Notes under the pieces: generated by a model
What the model was told of the DNA's origin: nothing
Databases searched by the model: none
Seen by the model: the letters and a program-made list of their open reading frames with translations, nothing else
Shown: piece by piece, positions 1-11,310 of the stretch
Numbering within the stretch: position 1 is the first letter of the stretch
How the letters are laid out: each line of letters begins with the position of its first letter
Source: Certhia americana
Taxonomy: Eukaryota > Chordata > Aves > Passeriformes > Certhiidae
Assembly: GCA_018697195.1 (NCBI GenBank)
Contig: JAGMWU010000068.1
Coordinates: forward strand, 150,918 to 214,917
Length of the DNA stretch: 64,000 bases
Direction: 5' to 3'
Position numbers and translations under genes: made by a program

Positions 1-104
1 TAAATCCAGGCAAGGTGGCCTGCGAGGGAATTGCAATAGGTTGAGACGTGATCCTTGTTATTGCTCCAGTTTGGATCCCCAGTGTTGCCCTTTTCCCCAC
101 GCAG

Positions 105-233
105 GGGCTGCCTGCCAGCTGGTGGAATCACCTGCACAACCAGCACCATGCCAAGCCTAACTGCTTCCGCAAGGACCCCGACCTCAACATGCACCCTCTG
201 CTCTTCAGCCTGGGAAAGACCCTCTCTGTGGAG
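105..233 (+). CDS. Desaturase A exon with histidine box 2
   Basis: 43 codons, phase 0 at both ends, acceptor CACGCAG, donor GTCTGG (weak match to consensus). It encodes GLPASWW and the HNQHH box; mammalian FADS enzymes usually have HFQHH. It matches desaturase B exon 5 in length and at 30 of 43 residues. Bases 1-104 are intron with nothing coding seen. Confidence 0.9.
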
Positions 234-3200
234 GTCTGGAAAAGTGCATTTAATGACAGAGTGTGATATGTATCTAATATACAATAATAACAACCCAGAT
301 TCTGCCTTGAAATGAAGTGGTTCTTAAGTCCCTTCCAACCCAGACTCTTCTGGGGTTTTGTGATTCTTCACAAAGTGTTCCAAGATCTGAGAATCTCGTG
401 TTATTGCAATGCTGAGGCACCCACTCCTGAGAAGCAAAGGCTTAAAATCAGTGCTTAAGTAAGGGCAAGCACCTTGAAGGCAGCTCCAGGGGTGATTCAG
501 CCCACTTGCATTAGAGAGTATTAGTGAGTCAGATGTTCCCTCTGGATCCTCCTGGCTGCTGGAACTGTTTGGCACCCAAATCCTTCAGGGCCGGCGGGGC
601 TGCCATGTGCTGAACTCAAACGCGAATGATTTCCTAATCCTGACTTTTATGGCTTTCATAAAGAGAGAAACTGTGAATAGATCCTCCCTGCTTCCATTAT
701 GGTTTCTGACAGCATCAGGATAGGCAAGGGCTCGTTTGCCTTTTCTTTTCCATGTAATTCCTTTTACTCATGGGGTGATGAAACGGCCTCATTGTGAGAT
801 ACACCAGCCTCTTAAAATAATGTCCCTCTGTCTTTTACCTGCTGAAGAAACTCTCCAAGACACATGGGAAATTCCAGCTCTGCTGTCCCAGAAAGATTCC
901 TGCAATGGGACATGCAAAATGCTTATTGATAGAACACCATTGGCTCCAGCTGGAAAGGATTTTGTCAGAGATTTTGGGAAAGATCTCTCATGCAAGAGCA
1001 TGAGCATCCAGAGCAGGCTGGCTGTGCTCCAGTGCATTTGATGGATTGAAAATTTAGAAAATCAGTTCTCATGTCCTCCTGCTTTTTAGCAGGGTCAGAG
1101 TTAGGCACACTATGGATAGGCAAAGTGGATTTCAGGGGTTTTGTTTATCCAGTTTATTTGTTGCTTCAGTGGTGATCCAGTGCAGATTGGAGTTCTAGAA
1201 GTAGTTTACTTTAGCTTCTTATTAATTTTTCTTTTGAAGAATTATATTCACAAAAATTTGGGGTGCTGTTAAGAAATGTTTTGTGCAGTTGGAGAAAAAT
1301 TACAAGGTGAAGAAGTAAACTTAATTGTGTTTTTTATAAATATTTCAATAAATCTTCACTTTTCAGCTTGGAAAACAGAAGAAGAAGTTCATGCCTTACA
1401 ATTACCAGCACAAGTATTTCATCTGTGAGTATCCCCTAAAACCATGAGTGCATCTTCTCCCCCACAAAATAAGAGCTTTTAAAGATATTCCCATTGAAGT
1501 GAGAGCTCCAGGAAGCTTCCTTCACATTAAAGGAGGTCCCCATGAAGAGAAATTTCCTCTTAAGTTTCTGTTTTGGTTATGAGATGTAGATGGGGGTGTA
1601 TCAAACAGAGGGAAGAAAGTGATGGGGAAAAAATGGAGAAGAAATGAAGAAGTGATGGGAAGAAAAGAGGAAGAGATTATGTGGATGCATGGAGGTTAAT
1701 ATGAGTGGAAGACAGCAATTTTTCTTCCACTGGAAAGAAGAATCATTTTTATGATGCAGTGAAATTACAGATGTCTCTCTCTTTCCATTCTGTCCTTCAG
1801 TGCTGGCCCCACTTGCCCTCATACCCTTCTTCCAGCTGTCAATATTCTACTTTGCAATCAAGAAAAAAAAGTGGTTGGTAAGAACTGCTTCCCTGTCTGG
1901 AAAACTCAAAAAATGTCACTGTATTCACCTTCACCTATTGGTCAGGTGATTGGGGGGTAAGAGAAAAAAAAGTATAGAAAAGGCTGATTCTAGGCTTGCT
2001 GCAGCAAGAGAAAATAGTTTAGAAGAGGCTTTTTAGCCTTTTAGCAGATAAATGAAAGTTACCAGGAAATTCTCAGACCCAGAGTGTGATGGCAGAGCTG
2101 TTGTCTGCAGTTATTGATGGTTAAGTGGGAATATTTCAGGGACACACCCACCTTGATGAAGAATGGAGCTTACGCCTGATAAATCAGAAATTTGCATATC
2201 AGAATATTTTTTAAGCTGCAGTTCAAGTAAAAGGGAGAGGATGGAATGGAGGCATTTAATCAACAAAGGCTGATTTTCATCCTGATCTGTTTGAGTGTTT
2301 TTTGTTTGGTGTTTTTTTTTTTTTTACAGGACCTGATATTGGTTGTGGCTTTCAACATCAGAGTCTGCCTCATGTATGTTCCTTTAATGGGATTTAAAAC
2401 CTTCATGATGTACTACTGGCTGTCCAGGTAACTCAGAGCACACCCAGAGCCCCCTTAATTAATATTTGTAATCAATATTGAGCTTCAAAAAAAAGAAATG
2501 AAAACTAAAACTATGATTTTCTCAGAATGAAATAGTCCAGAAGAAACAGTTTAACTTCAGGGGGTGGTGGCTGCTCAGGGACATCTGCAGCTACAACTTG
2601 AGTGGTTCTTAAACTCCAAAAGTGCTTTTTTCACTTGAGAAGAGACTTAGCCAAGTGTTTTAGTGTTAAATTTGGATGGGATTAGAGATATCACGAGAAT
2701 TTCTGTGTTTATCTGCCCAGGTACCTTGAGAGTACCTGGTTTATTTGGGTGTCCCAGATGAATCACATCCCAATGCACATTGATTATGACAAGAACAAAG
2801 ACTGGGTGTCTACTCAGGTGAGAAACTCCTTTCTTATGGGTCTTCTGGTCTAAATTATAGAACAAAGATAGTGTTTAGATTTACTGTTAATGAGGTTTGC
2901 CCTTCCATTCATTAAAAAACATTTCTGTGATATTCAAACCATACAAAATTTTAGTTGGAAAACAGGAAATCTAGACTTAAAAAATCCTTTTTCTTCACTG
3001 AAAGGCCTTAACGTATTTTTCACAACCCTTTCCCCTCCCTATTATAGAAAAGTACTGAGGTATGACAGCTAATCTCCTTCTTAGGCCTAAGGGAAAAGGG
3101 ATACACTTTCCTAAAGGGAAAGTGGGATACATTTATTTTTATCCTACAGGCTGCAGTTTTATTACAGATCAGATAAATATGACAAAATTGCCTGATAAAA

Positions 3201-4127
3201 ATGAATATGTAAATAGAGCTTTGCTCACATCTATCCTGCCTTCAGCAGTATAATAATAGTGGGCTTGCAGCAGTCTCCTGTTTTATCAAGGATAAAAAAC
3301 TCAGTCTAGACTGTATTGAATTCCCCAGGGCAATGATGGCTGTAATCCCTGACTTCGCCTTGATTTTTATGCTAGATAAGGGTGGGCAGTGATTTCTGGG
3401 GTTCAATTGTTGGACTTGAGGGAAAATAAAATCTAAATCATCTGGGGGTTTTGGTTTTTTTCCCTCCCAGCTCCACGCAACCTGTAACGTGAACCAGTCT
3501 TTGTTCAATGACTGGTTCACTGGGCACCTTAACTTCCAAATTGAGCACCAGTGAGTATCATCCTGGGAGGAAAAATGGGAGTAATCGTGGGCAGGGGGAT
3601 ATTTTGAAACCAAGTCTTGCAAAAACTCTCCCTCATCCCATTCTGCAGCCTGTTCCCCACAATGCCTCGGCACAACTACTGGAAAGTGGCTCCCCTGGTG
3701 AAAAGCCTCTGTGACAAGCATGGAATTGAGTACAAAAGCAAGACTTTGCTGGCAGCCTTTGCAGATATTTTGCAGTAAGTATCAATTAGCGAGATGATTT
3801 TGCTCTGTAGTGGCAGGTAAGAGACACCCAGGCAGCCATTTCAAATCAATGTCTATGGAGGGATCAAACCTGGAGTTTATTTAGACTTTTCTAAAGTTTT
3901 AAAGCTTGTTTTTCTCTTCCTTAAATCCTCTCAGCTCATTGCCAGCAATTGCTACGAGCTGCCCATGCAATTTAAAATCCATTTTTTTCCTTCTATTTCT
4001 TTAACTACAGCTGGCCTCCCACAAAGTTGAATTCTGTCTCCTCCTAAGTGATTTTTTTCCTTTCTACTCCTGCAGTTCCCTGAAGGATTCTGGGGAGCAC
4101 TGGCTGGAAGCTTATCTGCATGGATAG
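105..4127 (+). CDS. FADS1-like front-end fatty acid desaturase, 3' part (desaturase A, last 8 coding exons)
   Basis: Coding join: 105-233, 1367-1424, 1801-1877, 2330-2427, 2721-2817, 3471-3550, 3649-3774, 4076-4127. All junctions are GT-AG and the frame stays open to a TAG. The product belongs to the FADS family of ER-membrane desaturases, which use cytochrome b5 electrons and a di-iron centre to insert double bases-to-double-bond changes near the carboxyl end of polyunsaturated acyl-CoAs. Visible motifs are the second histidine box [18 protein letters not shown], and the third box QIEHH followed by LFPTMPRHN. The segment around [10 protein letters not shown] and [11 protein letters not shown] is closer to vertebrate FADS1 (delta-5) than FADS2 (delta-6) as I remember them. 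The cytochrome b5 domain and first histidine box lie off the left edge. The open frame and intact splice sites argue for a working gene. Substrate and regioselectivity cannot be read from sequence. Confidence 0.93.
1367..1424 (+). CDS. Desaturase A exon ([12 protein letters not shown] segment)
   Basis: 19 codons plus one base; acceptor TTTTCAG, donor GTGAGT. It encodes the basic cytosolic linker [15 protein letters not shown] leading into a membrane segment. One codon shorter than desaturase B exon 6 (KYFI against KYFFI). Confidence 0.88.
1801..1877 (+). CDS. Desaturase A exon (membrane segment)
   Basis: 77 bases completing a split leucine codon; acceptor CCTTCAG, donor GTAAGA. The 25 whole codons form a hydrophobic segment ending in KKKKWL. 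Only 10 of 26 residues match desaturase B exon 7 although length and phase are identical. Confidence 0.85.
2330..2427 (+). CDS. Desaturase A exon (membrane segment)
   Basis: 98 bases, 32 codons plus AG of a split arginine; acceptor with a 15-T tract then ACAG, donor GTAACT. It encodes a strongly hydrophobic stretch beginning [11 protein letters not shown]. Only 11 of 33 residues match desaturase B exon 8, the most diverged exon pair together with the previous one. Confidence 0.87.
2721..2817 (+). CDS. Desaturase A exon with MNHIPMHID
   Basis: 97 bases; acceptor CTGCCCAG, donor GTGAGA. It encodes [18 protein letters not shown] and ends DWVSTQ, a conserved front-end desaturase stretch before the third histidine box. 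26 of 32 whole-codon residues match desaturase B. Confidence 0.92.
3471..3550 (+). CDS. Desaturase A exon with histidine box 3
   Basis: 80 bases; acceptor CTCCCAG, donor GTGAGT. It encodes [15 protein letters not shown], whose QxxHH provides di-iron ligands; the last His codon is split by the intron. 25 of 27 residues match desaturase B. Confidence 0.93.
3649..3774 (+). CDS. Desaturase A exon (LFPTMPRHN)
   Basis: 126 bases; acceptor TTCTGCAG, donor GTAAGT. It encodes [20 protein letters not shown] and the C-terminal helix region ending AAFADIL. 34 of 42 residues match desaturase B. Confidence 0.93.
4076..4127 (+). CDS. Desaturase A terminal coding exon
   Basis: 52 bases; acceptor CTCCTGCAG. 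It encodes [16 protein letters not shown] and a TAG stop, the usual C-terminus of FADS1/FADS2 proteins (LW.DAYLH in relatives). Confidence 0.92.
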
Positions 4128-4460
4128 GAACTGTCAACTCTCCAAGGGAATCCCTTCACCACGCAAGTGCTGCCAAGAGCCAGGACACACTATCCCTCAT
4201 GTCCTCAGCCACAGGAACTCAGGAGCTGGGCAAAGTTAATTTCAGTAAGAATGAAATGGGAATGAAGTGGCTTCAAGATACATTTTCACCTTGTTCCCAA
4301 CCATGAACCTCTATTTTTTTCCTGCTCTCAATCTCAGAATTCAGAGATGGGCTTTTAAACTTGGGGAGAAGTAGCTCTTGAATCAGCTTGATCAGTTTGA
4401 CTTTATTGGACGTGCCAGCTCCTTGCTTATGGAAGAAGTTTGAAAGGAAATTCTTCTAAG

Positions 4461-4786
4461 TCATAGAATCCTGGAATGGTTTGGGTTGGAAGGGACCTTA
4501 AAGATCATCTTGCTCTGCACCCTGCCATGGGCAGGGACACCTTCCACCACACCAGCTTGCTCTAAGCCCTGTCCAGCCTGGCCTTGAACAGTTCCAGGGA
4601 TGGGACATCCACAACTTCCCTGTGAAACCTGTGCCAGTGCCTCACAATAAAGTATTTTTTCCTAATATCCAATCTACACCCACCCTCTGTCAGTTCAAAT
4701 TGTTGTCCCTCATCCTGTCCCTACAAGTCCTGATAAAACTCTCCATCTTCTTCACAAGCCTCTTTCAGTATTAAGGTCTCCTTTGC
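4461..4786 (-). mobile_element. CR1 LINE fragment (3' end)
   Basis: Read on the plus strand it begins CATAGAATCCTGGAATGG and continues through the familiar antisense CR1 3' region (GGGTTGGAAGGGACC, CCTTGAACAGTTCCAGGGATGGG, TTCCTAATATCCAATC). The 3' end is therefore at the low coordinate. It lies about 330 bases after the desaturase A stop and supplies an AATAAA on the gene's strand. Confidence 0.9.
4646..4651 (+). promoter_or_regulatory. Candidate poly(A) signal for desaturase A, inside antisense CR1
   Basis: AATAAA 519 bases after the stop codon, where typical CR1 copies read close to AGTAAAG as I recall. Other AATAAA copies at 4888 and 5309 are equally possible, so the true 3' end is undetermined. 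Confidence 0.3.
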
Positions 4787-5221
4787 ATTCTTGGCTCAGT
4801 GATCAGTGAAAAAATGCAGGAAAAGTGCAGGAAATCAGAAGACATTAGGCCAGGGGGAATTTTTAAGGGATCTTCTAGAACAGATCAAATAAATGCGCAA
4901 AGAACAAGGTGGCCTCTGGGGCACGTCCCCATCGCTTCTGGTCACCTTGCTGTGACTATTAAGGGTGGTAACAGGTTCTGTTCCTGGATTGCATGGGCAG
5001 GCAGGTCAGCTGGGGCTGCTGACATCTGCAGTAGCCAGGGTGAACATAATTTGCATGGCATGTGGTATCTCTAGGCATAAGTACATGTCTGGGTTGTAAT
5101 TGAGTGCTGACTGTGCTGTCAGATTGGATTTCTGGTGTAGACCAGCTTTGAATCAGGCTGAGGAGACAAAGCACTGAGGAGTAGGTCCAGATTTCAGGGG
5201 TATTTAGGGTGCTCTTGCTTT

Positions 5222-5246
5222 TATATATATATATATATATATATAA
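5222..5246. repeat. (TA)n microsatellite
   Basis: About 12 perfect TA units. Confidence 0.97.
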
Positions 5247-8156
5247 CATTTTGTCTAAAAGTTTACCTCCTTGTGGTTTAGTACAATTAGTTTTACAAGA
5301 GAATTATGAATAAAGTTCTTGATCATGATTTTTAGATTGAAGTCAAAGCCTGTTTTAGAGGGAGCTTTGTTTTATCTTGCTGATTTTGAAAAGCAATTAT
5401 GATTCAATGACATTTCCTAATGCCACTTAGGGCAAATATGGGATATTATGGGACTGGCAGAACCCATGTGGTACTGTACCCACCTCAATGACCCAAAACC
5501 AAAAAGATGTTTGTGGTAAGAACATGTAGTGGCAAATAAAGAGACAATTTGCCCATAAAAGCAAAGGCCACAAGGTTCTTTTCCTTTGCCTTCACACCCA
5601 GAACTTTCAGTGCATAAATTGCCCACAGGAGGAAGATGTGGGAGATTTAAAAGCAGCTCACTTGTGCTGCAATTTACATACACCAACAACCCTCTGCTGG
5701 GTAACAAGATCAAGCCAAACAAACAAAACAGAAAGAGTTTGGACTTTTTATGTTTGCCTTTGGTTTTTTTCAGAACATCTCTGTTTCTTCTTTTTATTTA
5801 TATTTTTGTGTGTAGGTGCAGGTACCAATAATACTGTTCTGTTTATATCGTAATAATGTCTGACAGATGTCTTTGAAAAGGTTCCTGTTTTAAAAAGTGT
5901 TTAAAATGTAGTTTGGAAATCCCGGCTACCTGGTCCCTACAGCAGTTACATGTTCCCAAATCCAGGGGTGGTTATAATGGTGATATTCATAATTATTTGC
6001 AAAAGCAGAATATAAGTATTTAAGGGATAATACTGTCTTAGGATGAATGCAGGAATTTCATCATGGTACTACATAAAGACATTTTAAAATTGCTGTCCTA
6101 AAGTTAATATAAGTATTAAGGATTCCTCCTTTTTTTCACCAGTGAGACTTGAAAGCTGTGCTTATCCTGAGTTCCACTGAAATCAGTACAAGGCTGAATC
6201 AAAAGGGTTCTTTGTGGTGTCAGTCTCATAAATTAAATTGATCATTTGTAGTGTTTAATTAGAATTTTGCTTATTTGAATGTCATTATTTATTGATTCTT
6301 ACTTCAATCTTGTTTTAATGAAAACATTTCTGTCTCTATTTGTCTCAACAAGCTGCTCCGTGTCGATGGTAATTTCTTTATCTTTTTAATAAAGGTTATT
6401 AACAGTGGAGCTGGTTTACTTTGGTTAATTTCTAACATGGTTTACAAACTCCAAGGGGTCAGGTAATATTCCCTGAAAGACAATATTTGCCATCTGGAAT
6501 ACCTGGAAGAGAAGGAAATTAGGGACATGCTTTGCAAAATCCTTCTGGAGTTTTCTCTTTCTGCAGGAGTTTGTGCTGAGATGCTGCTGGAAGTGGTTTC
6601 CCTTATCGAGGCAGAGCAAAAGCTCTTTTGTATCTTTTTTATTCTTCTCTCAGGTCCCAGATTTAGGGATACAATTGGATAAGATGCTTTGGGTGGAATC
6701 TGACGAAGATGATTTAGAAGGTTCATGTTTAGAAGTTACAGAATAACTCCTGCTCTGTGTGGCAGCGCCTCAGCTTAGCACCTCTTTCCTGAGTGTGAAA
6801 TGATTCACTTATGCACTGATTCCTCTCACCATCCACCCCTGCAAAAAAATTCCTTCAGTTTTATTGCCTAAAAACTCTTCAATGATTGTTTGGAGGGCAA
6901 CTGGTAGCCTGACTTGAAGGAAATTGCAGTTTGTGTGTCCATAAAGAGAGAGCCAGCCAGAAAAAGAGGTAGTATTTACACTGAACTCCCAAAAAACAGG
7001 TGGCTTTATTCCAGCTTGCCACCTAAAATGCCTTTTCCTCAGGTGCTGCCCACAGAAAGTGTGTTCTGCTATCACTCCAAAGCCCTTGAAGTGCTGAGCT
7101 GTGCTCCCCTGCAAGTACAGAGCTGCCTCTGTCTGAGCAGTTTTCCTCTTATCACCCAACCAAGGGTGGGGCATGCTTGGTTTTCCTGGCTGCCATCCCC
7201 CTCAGGGGCATCATCCCATGGGCATGCCTGGATCACACTCTTAAAGGCAGGACTGTGCTTTCCAAAGGCTGTTTATGGCTCTTTTCTCTCAAAAATGGAG
7301 CTGGGAGAAGCAATCCTGCATCCTTTGTAATAAAACTTTAAATAATATTAAAATATATTTAAATTAAAAAAAAAAAATTAAGATACAAGAGCAATGTGGT
7401 ACCTAAGGTTCCATCTTACAGCCCTTCAGTTCAACTTGTCCCTCAGGAAATTCCTCATCTCCTCCATGGATTGGGGCAGGTTTGCATCAGAGTATTAATT
7501 CTTCCACTCTGCTTCAAGTCTTCTTAACGGGTGAGTGGTGATGATGTTCCTCACTTAAACTCTGCCTCCCAAGGGTATTCTCCTATATTCTCAGAAAAAT
7601 ATAATTACATCTTCCTCATATCCTCTTATTCTTGGTGATAAATGAGGAAAAATCAAGGGAAATAATCTACTAATTTGTCTGGTCACAAAACTCAATCTAG
7701 TCTGAAAAAAAAAATCCCTAAAATATGTACATTCCCTCTTGGAAGTAACACCTGAAAACACATAAAAATCAGTGTGAAAATACATCTTTTAGGTATGAAA
7801 TGGTCTAGAACTCTCGCTACTGACCATTACATCCTTACAAATATTTACCACTGACATTCTTATTTACCCTCTCTGTGTATTTTATCTTTAGGGTGGTTAT
7901 GCTTAAAAGGGTAAATATGTTTATATTTGAGATTTTGATTTTGTGAGGTATTATTTTCCATTCTTAAAAAAAGCATGTTCAGACACCATGCTATCTTTTT
8001 GTGCCAATAAATCCATTTCATTTATTGAAGTGTTGGCACAAAGGTGCCCGTTGGAGCTGTTATTCCAATCTGTGATAGGTTAGAAGAGATTCAGTTTAAA
8101 TGTATTCATGAAATAAAAACAAAGGCAATTTTTTAAAGCACTATCCCTTGCCTTTT
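5247..8156. other. Intergenic, no gene seen
   Basis: Unique AT-rich sequence between desaturase A and B. It may include the distal 3' UTR of A (AATAAA at 5309, 5535 and 6388). No conserved protein, RNA gene or clear mobile element is recognisable. Confidence 0.6.
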
Positions 8157-8171
8157 GGGGGGGGGGGGGGG
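8157..8171. repeat. Poly(G) tract, 15 bases
   Basis: Uninterrupted G run followed by CGG. Such runs are length-variable and prone to sequencing error, so the exact count should not be trusted. Confidence 0.9.
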
Positions 8172-8454
8172 CGGTAATAGCATATAACACCTGAAAAATC
8201 CAGCAGGAACATCCAGAACCCAGCGTTGTGAGGAGATTATTGAGCAAGAACAAGCTAATTATGCGAATAAAGCCCATATTCCCTTGCAAGGATTGCTGCA
8301 CACAGCGATCTGCCTGACCTTCATTTTCACTCTGACTCATAATTCCACTTTTGGGAGCAGAACTGTGCACACCAGTTGGATCCCAGTCAGGGAGGGCTGG
8401 GGTTTGCTTACGTGGGCTTCTCTACTCATTTACAACCTGTTGGCTCAGTGTCAC

Positions 8455-8486
8455 CTTCAGTGTCACCTTCAGTTCATGGTCTGTGG
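8455..8486. repeat. Short tandem duplication
   Basis: The unit CAGTGTCACCTT occurs twice in succession. Confidence 0.7.
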
Positions 8487-8587
8487 GGTATCCAGAACAA
8501 CAAACAGGCAGGAGAGGGCAAAAGAAAGATCACATCAGATCAGAGCAAAAGTGGGGGACTGAAGAAGGAAATAAACCCAGTCTCAAT

Positions 8588-8648
8588 AGGGATTATTTTT
8601 TTTTGTTTTTTGTTTTTTTTTTTTTTGTTTTTTGTTTTTGTTGTTGTT
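8588..8648. repeat. T-rich low-complexity tract
   Basis: Long T runs separated by single G bases, ending in (TTG)n. Confidence 0.85.
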
Positions 8649-10084
8649 CTACATGGGCTGAATCCATGGGGACTTATCCCACGTGGGAAGAGGCAGCTCT
8701 GACCACCATGATTTAAAGGGTAACTCTTAACTCTTCTCAGGAATTACTCATTCCACTTCCAATGATTTATTAGGACCTTTGGAATTGCATCCTCATGCCA
8801 GAGGTCCCAAATATTCATCTAACTTTCTTCTGTTCCTCTGGAATGATGCAATGGCCTGAAACTCTTTGACCTGTTGCAACAGTGGATTTGCCAGGCTTTG
8901 GCTCTTCATGAAGCTTAAAATTATTTCAATATCAGCTGTGGGACGTAAGCTAAAAGTGTGATATTGCAGCACACAAAATTTGCTCAATGTAAGTGGTGGT
9001 GATGTAAGATTTTTAACCCTAGGATTGAAGTTGCAGGCTTTGGGTGTGTGAAAATGAAAGACATGCTCTCAGGGTAGTTTTAAATCCTCTTTTATTAACT
9101 CAATTCTCCTTTCTATTGCTCCTACCAGCTCTTAAATTAAAAAATCCCTTGAGTAAGAAGGTGAGACGCACTGACAGCCAGTGAGGTGAGGGAAAGCTCT
9201 GCCCATATGACCATCAACCCAACAGTCTTGAATTCTGTGGTCTCTGGAATGAGGTAAAATCCAGTACTGCCTAAGAATGTAATATAAAAAGCACTAAGGA
9301 GACTTTTCCCTGACTCAAATAAGGTATTCTTGGGGCTGTAATTTACAGTTTGAGCACCTCTCTGAAATATGTCCCCTCCAATGAAAAATCTCAGCTCCTT
9401 TTCATCCCTTTTATCCTTTTAATTCCCTGCAGCATGGCCCTGAGTTCCTCATTTTGACTGCTTATATTTAAAAATAGTTAGAGATGATGAAAGGCCCTGT
9501 GTTATATCTTTAACCAACATCCCCTTTTTTTCCGGATAAACTCTCAACTTGCATCTTTACTGCACTCCCCAGTCCAAAATCTGAATATCCCTGAATAGTT
9601 TCACTGCTTGTGTGAGTTATCTTGTCACCTCCGTTTCTCCCTAATAACACCTTGGGAAGGGATTTACCTCTGGGCTATTCTCTCCAGTTTTGTTACTCCT
9701 TGGATTCTGCCAGTTTTTCCCCCCCCAAAGTTGGTTTGAAATAAATATTTGGGGAAGGGGAGGAGGGTGTTTATCCAGAGTAGTACCTGGACTTAGGCAG
9801 CTGGGCTGAATGAAATCTGCTGGTGTTTCTTACCATGAGTACACCCAGTGACTTACAGAGAAGAGGAGGAGAGATCCCAGATCCAGCTAATGTCCTGCAA
9901 ATTTGTTGACACTGTCAGTGTGCCAAGATAACAGCGTACCAAGATAATGCCAACAAATCCAGGCAGTTGGCTTTTCCAGGGAGCTGCACAAGATACCAAT
10001 TCTTCATCCTTGTATCCCTTGTATTATGGTGCCTTTTTAGGCCTTGATCAGCACCAACTGCTGTCCTTTTATTTAGCCAGAGCC
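8649..10084. other. Intergenic, no gene seen
   Basis: Unique sequence; no coding, RNA or repeat feature recognised. Confidence 0.55.
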
Positions 10085-10195
10085 TCACTGCCCTCACATG
10101 GAAGAATTCCTTCCCAATATCCTATCCAAACCCACCCTCTGGTAGTTTGAAGTCATTCCCCAGCGTCCCAGGAAATAAAAACCTTCCATTTTTCT
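10085..10195 (-). mobile_element. CR1 LINE fragment
   Basis: Antisense CR1 3' UTR words are visible: CACATGGAAGAATTCCTTCC, CCAATATCCTATCCAAACCC and TGGTAGTTTGAAGTCATTCC. The element's own 3' tail is missing; old and partial. Confidence 0.7.
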
Positions 10196-11172
10196 CTTAG
10201 TGAAAACATGGCTTTGGAAAAAATCTAGGGAATATAATTTGCTTTGGTGCTGCTTCTTCAGCACTGCAATCCCTGTGGAACAGAAGATTCCTGGAAAAGG
10301 AATCCTCTCTTGACTAACGAGCTCTTAAATATGACCTCAGATATTAAAAGCAAGTTTGAGGCATAACTGCCTCGTTCATGAAGTGTTTATTGTCTGTTGT
10401 CACTCTTCAGGTGCATGAACCAGGGTGTGCCTGGTGTTCTTGTCTGAATCTGTTGACAGCAGGATAATCCCTCTTGTCTCTGCAAAGAAAACCTCTTAAC
10501 AAGTTTCTCACTGGGAGAGCTGGGTCTTGGCAAACCCAGAACTCATCTCTGAGCTCAACTAGGCCTCTGGGTCATTGCTTGACACTTTTAGCATCATTCC
10601 CACCTGGAACTGGGAGTAAATCTTGCCTGTTCCAGGTGCGCTGGTGCTGACTAAAGCTGAATATTGGCTGTGGTCTTGTGCTTCCCCTGCTGGTAAATGC
10701 ATCCATGTGACCATGGAGTACATGTCAGCATTATATTTGACATCTTCTAAACCCAAAATGTGAAATCATGTGATTTTGGAGTGTAATTCTCGGCTGCTTG
10801 GGGTATTTTATCTCAATTCCAGAGTCAAAAGTTCCCCTTATGACTTGAAATCAAATAAAATCTTCTTAAAATTTTATTTCCCAGGCAATTTCAAAGGAGT
10901 GTTTGACTGAATGTGGACCTGGAGGAAACCGCTATGTTTTTCTTCACTCCCTAGGGAGAGGTAGCTGAGTTTCTAATTGACTGACAATTGGACAGCTAAG
11001 GAACTGAAGGTTAGAGAGCCTCGAGAATTTGATCAGCTGGAGGTTCTCAAGTAGAAAACTGGGAAAGGAGAAGGAAAAATGATCCCAGTTTGCCTCCCGG
11101 TGGCAGAGTCCTGCTGTTGCACCTGGATATGGGCCAGTTTTCCCTTTTCCTTGGATGGATTCCTCCCTGGAA
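10196..11172. other. Intergenic, no gene seen
   Basis: Unique sequence without a recognisable feature. Confidence 0.5.
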
Positions 11173-11310
11173 CAGCTGCTGTGAATAACACAGAAATGTT
11201 ATCCAAATTACTATAACAAATGACAATATTAAAAAAACCCTTAAATACAGCTTCTGTGAATAACACAGAAATGTTATCCAAACACTATAAATGACAACAT
11301 TAAAAAAAAA
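11173..11310. repeat. Imperfect tandem duplication, unit about 65-75 bp
   Basis: The copy at about 11173-11238 recurs at about 11248-11310. Both contain TGAATAACACAGAAATGTTA followed by TCCAAA, and both end in A-rich runs. Small indels separate them, so the duplication is not very recent. Confidence 0.85.

Noticed and set aside
3242..3721. 159-codon minus-strand open frame overlapping desaturase A exons
   Set aside because: It is antisense to two conserved exons and their introns, and its product resembles nothing known.
6809..7330. Overlapping open frames of 121-138 codons on both strands
   Set aside because: No protein family resemblance and no splice or promoter context; chance frames in unique sequence.
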